Shown one piece after another: positions 42,908 to 64,000 of a DNA stretch of 64,000 nucleotides. The notes beneath the pieces are model-generated. The model was not told the origin of the DNA, did not search any database, and was given only the letters and a program-made list of their open reading frames with translations. The position numbers were made by a program, and so were the translations under genes. The stretch is from Prochilodus magdalenae (taxonomy: Eukaryota > Chordata > Actinopteri > Characiformes > Prochilodontidae): the NCBI GenBank assembly GCA_024036415.1, contig JAMWET010001362.1, positions 77,501 through 141,500 of the forward strand. The letters run 5' to 3'. Within the stretch, counting starts at the first letter, position 1. The number at the start of each line of letters is the position of its first letter.

Positions 42908-43128
42908 ATAAATACAACCAACACTCTGAGGACACTTAGTCACTTTAAACACTCTGCTGCTACCTTCTCAATTTACCTGCTGCTCTTTATTTCTATATTT
43001 TTTATATATTTATGTATATTTTATTTATTTAAGTACTGCTGCTTGGGTGTAACTGGGTCCTTGAGTACTGCAATTTCGTTCCACCCCGTGATGCGAATGA
43101 CAATAAAGTCTCCTTGAATAAAAATAAT
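42908..43128 (+). mobile_element. LINE-like 3' end inserted in copy 1 only
   Basis: A stretch from ATACAACCAACACTC to TGACAATAAAGTCTCCTTGA, with a TTTCGTTCCACCCC block, typical of fish LINE 3' termini. The paralogous block reads straight across this site (47445-47462), so the insertion came after the duplication. ATAAA on both sides may be a target duplication. Confidence 0.65.
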
Positions 43129-43852
43129 TGACTGTCATATCTAAAATAATGAATCGCCTCAGTTCCCAGGTGCTTACAGAGTGTTGATTATAGAGGAGGT
43201 GATGAACACAGTGTTTAACATGAACCTGTAACAAGTGTTTTTGAAATGTGCTGCTGGCATCAAATTCAAAATGGGCATATATTGATTAACAAACAATGCG
43301 AGTTCAGAGTTTCAACATGTTGCATGTAGCCTTTGTACTATTATACTCTACTATACAATATCAATATCTACCTCATAAACTGAAAACCGAACTTTTATCT
43401 GCAGTGTGTAGGTAGTTTGGAAGAATAAGAATGCTACATACAAACCGTCATGTTCCTAAACATGGTAGCTCTGATTAGCTGCTGGCACTGGCTGGCTAAC
43501 GCTGTGCACCCTCTGTGACATTTACAGGACATCAGCAATTTCTCTAACATAAATAAAAAACTTGGAAATGTAAAGTTTATTTGTTTAGTTTAAGATCTCT
43601 TGTAGCTAATGATAGGCTAGCAGGCTGCATGTGCTAGTTAGCTAGCCTACGATTAGCAGTTTAGGTAGCACCAGATTTGCATCGGTAAACAAACATTAGC
43701 TGGCTAGCTGTATTAGTGATTTACCACACAGCTTTTAGCTCATTTTTCTTTATTTAGTTTCTTTAAAATCACATCCACGTTTCACTGCTCACTCATAGAC
43801 ACCACTCCTATCTTGTAGATGTTGTTATGCTGTGATATTCTGATTTTGATAA

Positions 43853-44030
43853 ACAAGGTATTAGTGATTTTACTCACGTGACAGACATCACCAATAAGAG
43901 CGCCCTGGGTTCACTTGGTTTATGTTAAAGGAAAAAAATTATAATTTTACCAATAATATGAATGTTACAGATTTTCAATCTGTACAATGGCGGTGCCTCC
44001 AATATCTACAAGGGCTGTATTTACACCAGT
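43853..44030. repeat. Direct repeat flanking the PNMA-like pseudogene, left
   Basis: Begins AAACAAGGTATTAGTGATTT and runs to TGTATTTACAC. It is about 90% identical to 45668-45841. It abuts the truncated right end of duplicated block 1. Confidence 0.8.
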
Positions 44031-44266
44031 CCTCTTTGACTGAATGAAACACAAAAATACACACTTTAAACCACAGTATAGGATGTAATTGGCTTACATT
44101 TTAATACACCCAGACTAAAACATATGCATATTAATTAAACCAACTTTTCAATGTATATGTATAGAATATCTAAACATTTCAATATAATTTACTTAAATGG
44201 TTGGAAATCCAAACTTTAATCTCAAACCTGTGTAGTGGGCCCACACACACACTCCTAAGCCGGCAT

Positions 44267-45541
44267 TTAACTAATTAAAGTACTCGTTGCAGGCCTGGAC
44301 TCGTTGCTGGCGTGCGTTGTGGCCCAGAAAATAATACACACTGGCCTCTTCACTCTTTCGAGCAAAACAAAATGTGCTCTGTCTCTGTTAGAGGAGCTTC
44401 GACTTGACTGTGTTGTAAGTTCCTTAAGCTGTGCTTTTACATCTTTGAGCTCTGCTCGCAAGCTTAGAACGACTGACTGATCAGACCCTGGGGTTTCAAC
44501 AGTTTGCACTGGCCGAACTGCACTGTTTACTTGTCGTTGTGAAGCCAGGTACTCTTCCTCGACTCTGATTTCCCCAAGGAGTTCCAGAAAATCATTCTTC
44601 CTTTCCCTCAATCTCAGCTGAACCAGTAGGAGGTCGGAGGTCGGAGTTGCTCTACATGCTCTCTGTCTCTGTCATGTGAAGGAAGGCTACTCATCTGTAT
44701 CACCTTGGTCAGCGATTTCTCTAATCATCGCAAAAAGTCCGACAATTTCTTGCCAGATTTCTGTTGGAGAAGTCTGAAAGAGAAGTACACATCTGCGGAC
44801 TCAGCAGATCCAAAATGCATCCAGTTAAGTCTTGGGGCTGGCCTCAGGCTCACTGGACCTCACAGACTTTATAACTTCAAGCGTGGGCCCTTTAACGCTT
44901 TCCATAATTCTGCTTTTCTCTCTTTCTCTGAACACTCGCACTTCTCCACCATCACATATGCTTGCTCTAACCAGGGTTCTAAAGACTCTTCTCTGGCAGC
45001 AGTTGGGACGACCCCGGAAAACATCCTGAGACAATGGTAACTGTGACCTTCGAGTGAGACTGACCTGTTCTGACTCAGTAACTCACCCATCAATCAGACA
45101 ATAAGATTCTGTTGAGCTTGGGGGTTGAGTGGGCTGTGAGCACAAATCTTGGAGGTCATCCAAAGTTTTCCCTTCTGCCCTAAGCAGACCATTCAACTTT
45201 TTCAGAAAATCATTAGATTCAATGGTAGCTCCATCAGTAACAACGATCGTCCAGTGGTCAGATTCATCCTCTAGTATGACCTCTAGCGGGACAAGCTTGG
45301 GATTTATCCTCTCCTTGAACTCACACAGAACTGTCAGGCTTCGTGTTTTGGCATTAAACAATCATCCTTGGACACGCACTCGGCCCCAACACTGGACAGG
45401 GTTCATTTTTTCCTCTATCTGTCCTACAGCACACTCTTTAGGGACTCCCACAATAAGAATGGCATGGTTCACATCTAACACCTCACCTCTACACCAATTC
45501 TTTAGGTGGTCTTGAAACTCAGAGTACAGCAAGGGATTCAT
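44267..45541 (-). pseudogene. PNMA/Gag-like pseudogene
   Basis: On the minus strand from ATG 45543-45541: the N-terminus has NWCRGEVLDVNHAILIVGVP, the PNMA-family start (WCRGE...D....iLivGiP). An in-frame TGA at 45364-45362 interrupts it. Beyond lie LEVILEDESDHWTIVV (same frame), then, after frameshifts, a capsid-like part with LEPWLEQAYVM, MESVKGPTLEVIKS, YFSFRLLQQKSGKKLSDFLR, and a C-terminal ENDFLELLGEIR-like helical region (44300-44611). At least one nonsense change and several frameshifts make it non-functional. PNMA proteins derive from Ty3/gypsy Gag; PNMA and ZCCHC12/18 relatives act in neurons and in signalling, but nothing can be said about a former role here. No CCHC knuckle is visible. 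It may equally be the gag of a retroelement, because direct repeats flank it. Confidence 0.75.
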
Positions 45542-45667
45542 TCTATTAAACTGAGGCTTAGACACTAAGCTAGTATCTTCACTGTTTACAGTTTTTAGAA
45601 TTCTAACCAATGAGTATATGTACAGCTAGTTTTTAAGAAATTAAACCCTATATCCCAGCGCTCCTAA

Positions 45668-45841
45668 ACAAGGTATTAGTGATTTTACTCACGTGACTGA
45701 TAAAACAAATAAGAGCGTCCTGGGTTCACTTGGTTTATGTTAAAGGAAAAAATTATAATTTTACCAATAATATGAATTTTACAGATTTTCAAAAGTACAA
45801 TGGCGGTGCCTTCAATATCTACAAGAGTTGTATTTACACTA
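45668..45841. repeat. Direct repeat flanking the PNMA-like pseudogene, right
   Basis: The counterpart of 43853-44030, in the same orientation. It ends exactly where duplicated block 2 begins. Confidence 0.8.
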
Positions 45842-46429
45842 TGTAAATGATCTTCTATTGGGTAAAGTACTTACAGCTGCATTTTTTACTTCATATAAAA
45901 TATCAGTAACTACTTAGATGAAAATTAACTTTACACTGTACATATATTATATAAATTATAAACTGATGGAAATAAATATAAATGATACAACAATAATTTT
46001 TATTTATTTTTTTTATTAATTATTTTTATACAATAAGACCACCAATATCTATGAATAAACACCAATCGTTTGTTTAAGTAATAGGCCTGTAGTAGCACTA
46101 ATAACTATATGCAGAAACTGGATTTTGTAATTAATAATACATAAACATCATAGATATACTAATAACTACATGGTCTTTTCAGTAATAACGAATATCAATA
46201 GTTTATTATTAATATGAGTAAATATTATTTTCTAATTATAATGAGCTTCACCAACCTAGTATGGTGCACTGTTGTCACCAGTAGTGTGAGGCTACTAGCA
46301 GGAAAGCAGCTTTGGATTCCCCTTCAAGTAAGTCTGGGTCGTTTATTAGTGCGGACCATCCATTGAGATATTTCTATACATACAACAGCATTTTAAAACA
46401 ACAGACTGCACACTGTGTGGTCCTGATTT

Positions 46430-46610
46430 CCTTCCACACACAGTCCAAATACATGCAGTCAGGTGAGCTGGAGATGAAACTACCCTAGGTGTGAATGTTT
46501 GTCTGGGTGCCGGCCCTGTATAGGATTGGTGACCTGTCCAGGGTGTTTCTGCGTTCCGTTGGAACAAGCTGTACAAGCACATTTTACTTTTAGTGACCTC
46601 TGTGACTAAC
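46430..46610. repeat. Dispersed fish repeat
   Basis: Contains CCTAGGTGTGAATGTTTGTC, GCCCTGTATAGGATTGGTGA and CCTGTCCAGGGTGTTTCTGC, a block common in fish intergenic DNA. Non-coding. Confidence 0.6.
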
Positions 46611-46611
46611 A

Positions 46612-47290
46612 CTTCATTAGGTACACCTCCCCATATCTAGACTCATTTTATCCGCTTCTCATACCATATAGGAGCACTCTGCGCTGCTTCAATGGTCAGG
46701 ACCCCCACAGGACCACCACAGAGCAGGTAATCTGTGGGTGGAGGATCATTCTCAGCACTGCAGTGACACTGACAAGGTGGTGATCTTAGTGTGTGTTGTG
46801 CTGGCGTAAGTGGATCAGACACAGCAGTACTGCTGGACTGAGAATCATTCATCAACCAAAACCATCCAGCCTACAGCGTCCTGTGGAGAGCATCCTGTCA
46901 GCACTAATAAAGGACTAGAGGATGACCAACACCGCACTGTGTAGCATCAGATGAGCTATCATCTCTGACTGTACGTCTACAGCGGCAAAGTAGGAGTGTC
47001 TAATAGAGTGGACACAGTGTTTAAACACTCCAGCACCACTGCTGTGTTTGATCTACTCACACCAGCCCAACATACACTATCACACCACCACCACGTCAGT
47101 GTTACTGCAATGCTGAGAATGATCCACCACCCACATACCAGCTCTGTGGTGGTCCTGTGGGGGGCCTGACCGTTGAAGAACAGGGTAATACAGTATACAG
47201 AGAAACAGATGGACTACAGTCTGTACCTGTAGAACTACACAGTGCTCCTACATGGTATGTGGAGCTGATACAATTTCTATTCACCGTAGA
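46612..47290. mobile_element. Foldback hAT-like MITE, full copy
   Basis: The left arm (TTAGGTACACC, GGAGCACTCTG, AATGGTCAGGACCCCCACAG, GACCACCACAGAGC, GTGGGTGGAGGATCATTCTC) returns inverted on the right (GAGAATGATCCACCACCCAC, GCTCTGTGGTGGTCC, GACCGTTGAAGAAC). The arms are over 100 bp and imperfect. It is the reference copy of the family seen six more times in the window. A Tc1 fragment adjoins it on the right. Confidence 0.75.
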
Positions 47291-47299
47291 CAGACAATG

Positions 47300-47435
47300 T
47301 CTTTTTCAGGGGAGGCCTTGCTTATTTGGGGAAGGCAACACTTAACCAAATTCTGCACGTATAATCACAGCATGGCTCGGTAGTGAAAGAGTTAATGTGC
47401 TAAACTGACCTGCCTACAGTCCAGACCAATGAAAT
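47300..47435 (+). mobile_element. Tc1/mariner transposase fragment, copy 2
   Basis: Paralogue of 42776-42895 by block duplication. The DDN region is further decayed (TTTGGGGAAGGCAACACTTA), while GGCTCGGTAGTGAAAGAG and CAGTCCAGACCAATGAAATC are kept. Confidence 0.7.
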
Positions 47436-48060
47436 CCTACATCAAGCAAGAATAAAAAATACTGACTGTCATATCTAAAATAATTAATCACTTCAGTTCC
47501 CAGGTGCTTACAGAGTGCTGATAAAGAAGACGTGATGAACACAGTGTTAAACATAAACCTGTAACATTTGTTTTTGAAATGTGCTGCTGGCATCAAATTT
47601 AAAATGGGCATATATTTATTAACGAACGATGTGAGTTCAGAGTTTCAACATGTGGCATCTGATCTTTGTACTATTATACTCTACTATACAATATCAATAT
47701 CTACCTCATAAACTGAAAACAGAACTTTTATTTGCAGTGTGAAGTACTTTTATTTAATTTAATAATAGGAAAAACTTGGAAATGTAAAGTTTATTTGTTT
47801 AGTTTAAGCTCTCTTGTAGCTAATGATAGGCTAGCAGGTGGCATGTGCTAGTTAGATAGCCTACCATTAGCAGTTTAGGTAGCACCAGCTTTACATCAGT
47901 AAACAAATGTTAGCTGGTTAGCTGTATTAGCGATTTACCACACAGCTTGTGGCTCGTTTTTCTTCATTTAGTTTCTTTTAAATCACCTCCACGTTTCACT
48001 GCTCACTTAGACACGACTCCTATCTTGTAGATGTTGTTATGCTGTGATATTCTGATTTTG

Positions 48061-51000
48061 TGTTTTTCTGTTTGTGGTGCAGGAGAGCTATGCTGTGTCT
48101 CTGACGCAACAGACCAGCTAACATTAGCTGTTTATGCTAAGCTAATGCAGGAAATATCACATTTGTGGAGATTTATTGTCTGCAGCTTTATAAAAACATA
48201 TTATATAATATTATATTTTAAGTAAACATTAATTATTCGATGTAATATATTACAATATATTATACATAATCTTTCATATTTCTTATAATTCTTTAAAATA
48301 ATTGATTAAATGAAATTAATTATAATTAGACATATATACTTTATATGTATATATATAACGCTCAGTGTGCGCGTTAACACGTCAAATTTTAATGTCCTAA
48401 GACGACAGAACTTGTTTACGAGAAATTCTGAGCTTCTAAAGGCGTTTGGACAACTACGGCCATTCCTGCTATTGCTTGGCGTCAACATACCTTTGTTGCT
48501 CTAGCTACGGTTGCTACCAGTCACGTGCCACTTACGTAGCTGTGTTGCTGCGTTTGGGACAGTCCATTTGTAAGGGGTAGATTAGTTTGTCCCAAAAGTG
48601 TTCTCTCTAGCAGTGGTTGGGTTTTCCCCCTCGAAAGCTGATAAAGTGGTGCCACTTAACATGTTGGTTTATGTCGCCTAAAGGTGTTTAAATTAAACCG
48701 GACGTTAAGAATTATTCCTTAATTATGTTTCATATTTTGTGTGTTTAAATTAATGAATGTAAAATAAACGTATTTGGTACATTCCTCTGGTTGATATAAC
48801 TAGAAGTAAACCGTGAGTAAACCGCTTTCGGGAAAAAGACGTTGAGCACGGGAGCCCTTAAGAGGGGTGCTTCTCCTGGCAGGAGTGCCGAATTGGGCAC
48901 AACACCTGTTCGTAGCGGTGGACACCACAGTCTCGGGCTATGTCGCTCTCTGGAGGAGTGAAACTTCCCCTCCGTCGGAAACCGTAGCACGCAATTTTAA
49001 ACGCCGTATCACAGTGACGTGTAAAGACTTCTGTCTTCTTACCGACCGAAGGGCGTTTCATACCTTTTCAGAGTCTTCCAAACAGGCTTTTTTATCGTTA
49101 TCTAAGGAGCAACGCACACTGCGACTTTACCTCGACTTCACTGTCTTTAAACCGTTTAGATGGAGGAAAAAACTTTTTCCTTTTTTAATGACCGCTGACC
49201 AGTTGATATCGAGGACGCCTCTTCCCTGACAAAAATACAGCTTAAAGCAGCTTTGGTCCGGTCGTAACCGCTTTAAACTGGTTTGGTGCAACTTGCCTGT
49301 TGTCGGTTTAGGTGGTCGCCATAGGATACCCAAAATAGAGCTAATTAATATTCATTAAGCTCCGCACAGAGCGCCATCTGATTGGCTGAGTAAAAAGCAG
49401 AGACAGCACTTATCACTGACACATCCATCAACGATAAGATTTAAGATTTTTTATTAAGATTCTGTAAAACACCAAGTAACGTTATGAACCAGTTTGCGGC
49501 AAATATAAAGCCCATTTTACATGTTTATGTTTTTGAAATGTTATTAACGTAACTTGCGAATTTTTAAGTCTAGCCGTGAATGCAAGCTAAGGTAAAATAA
49601 CTTCATGCTATATTAGCTAGCTAGCTAGTTAGCCAGCCAAGTTTCCTGTCGTACTGAAGTGAATGCATTTATCTCAGTTTCACAACAAAACAAATTTCTA
49701 GTAGGGTTTACCGGGATCACCGGTCAGTGCTGTACATTTAGCATGTTCATGACCGAACATAGCTGTACATTTCCAATATACATAGATGCTAGCACACCGA
49801 TGTTAACACTTTAATAATCTCCTTTTGACAAAGCTGGTCTAGCTACAAAACATGTTTGTAAGTGGTTTGCTGACTGAGGTGGTTTAAGGTAGTTTAGATT
49901 TGCCAAACCTACCCTTAAGTCACATCAGTTGCCTAACTGTCATACTGATAGGACAGTAAAGTCAGTGGACTCAGTAATCAGTAATGCTAGGCAATTTCCT
50001 TTAATAACCTTTGCTTTTGTTTACTGTTTGGCAGTCTAAAATATGCTTTAAATCCATATTAATACTGATGTATTACAAGAATAGCTCCTGTATTATAACT
50101 TTAGCTATATATTCACATTTCACCTCATCCATCCCCACTCTTCCGTCACGTTATGTTATATTTAGTATTTAACTCCCTCACATTTCTCTTCACAACGTTG
50201 GATAAATTGTCTTTAAGGTAAAGAAATTCAACATGGTTAAAGGGGATTGTTGGGCAGGGTAGGTTATACAGAAAGTCAAGAAGCAGAACAGGCTAGTTGT
50301 GTTAGACAGTGTAGTTGAGAGAGGGGGCACAATACAATATCAGAATTAAATGTATAACCTGACCTATGAAACACGTTAATGATGCTTTGCTCGCCTAATT
50401 GGGTGGAATGTATGGCATTCATGAGCCAGACGGGAGCTTTCTGATGGACTACCTGTTAGAGGGCTGACCTGCAGTTACCGGGTATGCAAGTCACAATGTC
50501 ACATGACTTGGTAAACCAATGACCTCAGCCAATGGCACACATAGAAGACTAGGTATAAGAGAACGAATAGGCGTCCGTCCAAGTACTGCACCAGACAGAG
50601 GACTGGGAGTTTAAAAAAACGGCATTGAGCTTGAGCACAGTCGCAGCAGAACTATTGGTGGGGATAGTTCTTTCCTCCCAAAATACTGATACCCTATCCA
50701 TACCATCCATATGAAAACCTACTCTTATGGTGGAAGTACAAGGTAAGTTTGTCTGAGAATGCTGATCATATCTGTTTTGCTCTTTTGTGCCTCCTGCTGT
50801 TAAAAGACATCATGTTCTCAACCAATTTCCATACATTCATCATTATGCAAGAACAAATATTTGGATTATGTACAAATTGTCACTTGTATTTTTAAAGACC
50901 TGCTGCAGGAAACATAATATTGACCTGCAGCATTACTGCATTATGAGATGGTGGAGGGATACATGCAGGTCATTGTAAGAAAAATTAGTCCTCCAGGCAA

Positions 51001-51790
51001 ACCTATTTTTCACCATCAACACCATTACACACAAAAACTTGCTGGGGCTTTTGGATAGCAAATACAATATTCATATATGTGTTGTAAATACTGTGAGTGC
51101 TGGTTTCCATCATCACCACCGTAAAGATGTTAGTAAGAGTAGGTCGGGAAGTTTCTCTTCAGTGCAGCATTTCACATCAAACCACTTTGAATGACTTTTT
51201 GTATTTCCGCCGTCAAATTTTGGATGTAATTGGACACATTGCAGGAATTCACACTCAATATTCACTCACTAGGTTCAAAAATAGCAAAATTAAAACCCAA
51301 TAACAGTGAACGATTTAATTTACTTTCAATTCAAGTTTTCCCAATGTTTTACTTTCCCAGACTTTCCCAGGGCCATTTCTTTTTGGTCCATAATCAAATT
51401 TACACAGGATACTGAGAGCAATAAGTACTAACAACACATGAATTTGGTCAAAACCCTTGTACACTATTCTTTCTGTTGTTGCCACAATATCTACCACAAA
51501 CATCCAAAGAGTACCTGTTGGCTGTGTTGTTATACTTAAAGCTACATATATTTATGTCCTTACAATACAGGAGACTGTTGATTTTTGAGCATGCTCTACA
51601 CGTCACATTTGTGGACGATTGTGTGTTAGCACAAGGATTTACAAAACTGTCCCTCATGAAGTGACCGGTGAGAGTTTTCTCCATACAGCTTGGTCAGCTG
51701 CTTCTTTCCCACACTGATGATAATGCTGTAGCTCTTTGTAGTATACTCCAGGATAAGAGAAAGTCACGAGACTTCTTCTAGGTCTCATTT
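48061..51790. other. No gene recognised; CpG-richer patch 48355-49340
   Basis: Intergenic. From about 48355 to 49340 CpG dinucleotides are much denser than on either side, and a 120-codon plus frame (48867-49229) overlaps two minus frames; none matches a family I know. At 50500-50600 a TATAAGAG motif and CCAAT boxes (CCAATGACC, GCCAATGGC) resemble a promoter or LTR. From 51150 to 51420 there are MITE pieces (ACATCAAACCACTTTGAATG). Confidence 0.35.
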
Positions 51791-51794
51791 TGGG

Positions 51795-51802
51795 TATATA
51801 AA
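51795..51802 (+). promoter_or_regulatory. TATA box of the CUB-SMB gene
   Basis: TATATAAA lies 40 bp before ATG 51835 and 49 bp before ATG 51844. An earlier ATG (51814) would lie upstream of the expected start site at about 51825, which is why 51835 is preferred. Confidence 0.6.
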
Positions 51803-51834
51803 CTTTGGTGCAAATGGGAAATAGGCTTCAGCAG

Positions 51835-62356
<10,522 letters not shown>

Positions 62357-62463
62357 GTACTACTGGAGTAACAGAGAGAAAAGATGTGCTCACTAATGTA
62401 TTCTCCATCTGGTACATCAGGGATCTTTCATATGATACATGTTTGACAGTTAAAGCCAAATAA

Positions 62464-63320
62464 CCCATCACCGGAACCTGAACATTATTAGATTAACCTG
62501 CTGCTCATCACTACAGTTACTTCCTCTATAGCTCCATAACAGCTTTTGGAAAAGGAGGACACGTGCACATTCTTCTTTACTAGCTTATTGTTCATGACTG
62601 TAGATCTTGTATTGGGCTAATCACATTATCATGTGGATTAGTCCAGATTTATAATTTCCATAACCAGGGGATGCATTAGTGATATGAAATCAGAGTCATA
62701 TAAGAGTCAACAGTTAACTGTACTATTTCATCAACACGTATGTAGGACACCAATATCATTGTTTGGTGTCTAAATATTGGATCTTTGGTTTCGACCTTCT
62801 GCTGGGGAAAGCAGCATGCATTTCATGGATCCAGCACAGATCCCGCCAGTCTAGTACTGGTTTAGCTGGTCACTCAGCATAGTCACACTGGTTGACCAGG
62901 ATACTAGCATCCAAAATACAACATGAGTTGGTTTTGCTGGTGAACAGCATCTTAACTTTCTGCTTAGCGTTCTGCTAACCTGGAAAATGCTTTCGCCAGG
63001 CTAGGATATTTTGGATTGTGAGCAAACACAGCCAAATGTTCATTCTTGCAAGACTCTATTGAACACACAGTATTTGGTAACCAGCCATACTGGTGTTTTT
63101 TTCTAGCGTCAGTTGGAGCTGTGAAGCTAACTCTACCAACATACACTAGACAATAGTTCTATAAATACATACTCATTGTTCTTCTTTAAGACTGGCCAAT
63201 GTGACATAATTGACCAACACGGCATGCATAGATGCAAAGAAAAAGTTCATGCAGTTCTGAAAGCACCAAAGCCACGGAGCATCTTCCATCTGTGTTCCTT
63301 CTTAGGCCTGGGAAATCATC
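62464..63320. other. No gene recognised
   Basis: The first 230 bp match the flank of cassette 1 (54760-54990), then unique sequence follows. No further CUB or SMB exon was found here. Confidence 0.5.
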
Positions 63321-63329
63321 ACACCTTGC

Positions 63330-63950
63330 ATGTATCCCATGAATAGCTGCAAAGTGGAGGCAAGTGGCACTGGTCTAAAGATTCTCAATGTGCTTCCCAA
63401 GAGGCCAAACTTATGGTGACATCTGACAATGTGCTCATGTACTACAACCCCACCTTAACCCTCAGGCTTGCCTGTGATGTATCCCACCATGGATTTGGAG
63501 TGGAGTTGTATCACAGATGTGCTGAGTGCCCCGTTGCCACAAATTGCCTATTGCCTCCCTGTCATTGTCCCAGGCTAACTATGCTGAAATCGACAGGTTA
63601 GCACTGATTCTGGTCCTGGGGAAGTCAAGAAATTGTATTCCAGCAATGGTAGCAGCATGACCACAGAGTTGGGCCTATTCTTGGGTGCAAATACATACAG
63701 CTTTGAGTTTAAGGGAACACAAAAGCATCAAAATACTGACAGGCTTTCATTAGATTCCCCACTTCTCAAAGACTCTACTGAGATGATTGGTATGTTTAAT
63801 ATGGCTCAAGTGGACGTCTGGACCTTTCCCAGCAACAGCTGGGACAATACAAAACTCTGATGGAAAGCAGATCTCCAGGAGTTGATCTGCAGAAGTCCCT
63901 GAATTTATCAACAAGAAGGGATGTCAATAGTTGTGGACGTACTTATAAAC
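63330..63950 (+). mobile_element. Ty3/gypsy pol fragment (RNase H region), decayed
   Basis: A plus frame from 63413 encodes VTSDNVLMYYNPTLTLRLAC followed by DVSHHGFGVEL, the start of a Ty3/gypsy RNase H domain (first catalytic Asp in ACD). After a frameshift, NYAEIDRLALILVLGKS corresponds to its next helix, and 63690-63830 to the post-RNase H linker (YSFEFKGTQKHQNTDRLS, FNMAQVD). In-frame stops and shifts show it is inactive. It continues to the window edge or ends near 63950. Confidence 0.75.
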
Positions 63951-64000
63951 GTACAGTGTAGGGTTAAACGTCCACTTCTGTGTACAACTGAAACACCGTG

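Larger units (their letters stand above)
42225..43853. repeat. Duplicated block, copy 1
   Basis: Collinear with 45842-48060: both start with a TGATCTTCTATTGGGTAAAG region, pass through TATATGCAGAAACTGGATTT, the GGTCCTGTGGGG MITE end, the Tc1 fragment, TTTCAACATGT, and end in a CTTGTAGATGTTGTTATGC ... ATATTCTGATTTTG region. Copy 1 lacks about 910 bp present in copy 2 (46225-47138) and has an extra LINE tail at 42908-43128. No gene is evident in the block. Confidence 0.8.
45842..48060. repeat. Duplicated block, copy 2
   Basis: The partner of 42225-43853. It carries the complete foldback MITE (46612-47290) and a dispersed repeat (46430-46610), and lacks the LINE tail of copy 1. Sequence continues past 48060 into GTTTTTCTGTTTGTGGTGCAG, where copy 1 is cut by the direct repeat. 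Confidence 0.8.

Noticed and set aside
45129..45515. A 128-codon plus frame
   Set aside because: Antisense to the PNMA-like pseudogene.
48231..48350. AT-rich TATATA runs as possible promoter
   Set aside because: They are part of a long AT-rich desert without any downstream gene.

Overview
The window reads as teleost fish nuclear DNA. It has spliced vertebrate genes with GT-AG introns, many decayed Tc1/mariner, LINE, LTR and MITE copies, and abundant micro- and minisatellites. MTMR9 and FAM167A lie close together, as they do in vertebrate genomes (human 8p23.1). An ostariophysan (characiform-like) fish is my guess from the repeat families; nothing in the sequence proves it. There are no CRISPR arrays, operons or prokaryotic features.

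Layout. 1-8.2 kb: a two-exon fam167a-like gene on the minus strand (78 + 87 codons, 5.4 kb intron) with a compact GC/CCAAT/TATA promoter. 8.2-19.6 kb: a gene-poor repeat zone with Tc1-like relics, an L1-like fragment, a Tc1 element nested in an L2-type LINE tail, three minisatellites and a large AT-cored inverted repeat. 19.65-38.4 kb: a complete ten-exon mtmr9 gene on the plus strand (556 codons), a myotubularin pseudophosphatase. 40.4-41.5 kb: an intronless gene for a 261-aa coiled-coil protein with a CRE and TATA promoter, not recognised. 41.5-48.1 kb: an AT-rich region with a duplicated non-coding block; between the two copies lies a broken PNMA/Gag-like pseudogene (minus strand) flanked by 175-bp direct repeats. 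48.1-51.8 kb: no gene seen, with one CpG-richer stretch of unknown nature. 51.8-62.4 kb: a secreted-protein gene in which a four-exon cassette (CUB domain in two exons, somatomedin-B domain, Pro-rich linker) is repeated four times. 62.5-64 kb: a decayed Ty3/gypsy pol fragment.

The most interesting item is the CUB-SMB gene. All four cassettes have identical exon lengths (151, 185, 99 and 33 nt) and identical splice phases, and start and end in phase 1, so whole cassettes can be gained or lost without breaking the frame. The introns are nearly identical too, and a MITE was amplified along with the cassettes. The few amino-acid differences are shuffled among copies in a way that suggests recombination or gene conversion. 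The intronless coiled-coil gene and the PNMA-like locus are the next best leads. The genes are ordinary neighbours with no visible common pathway.
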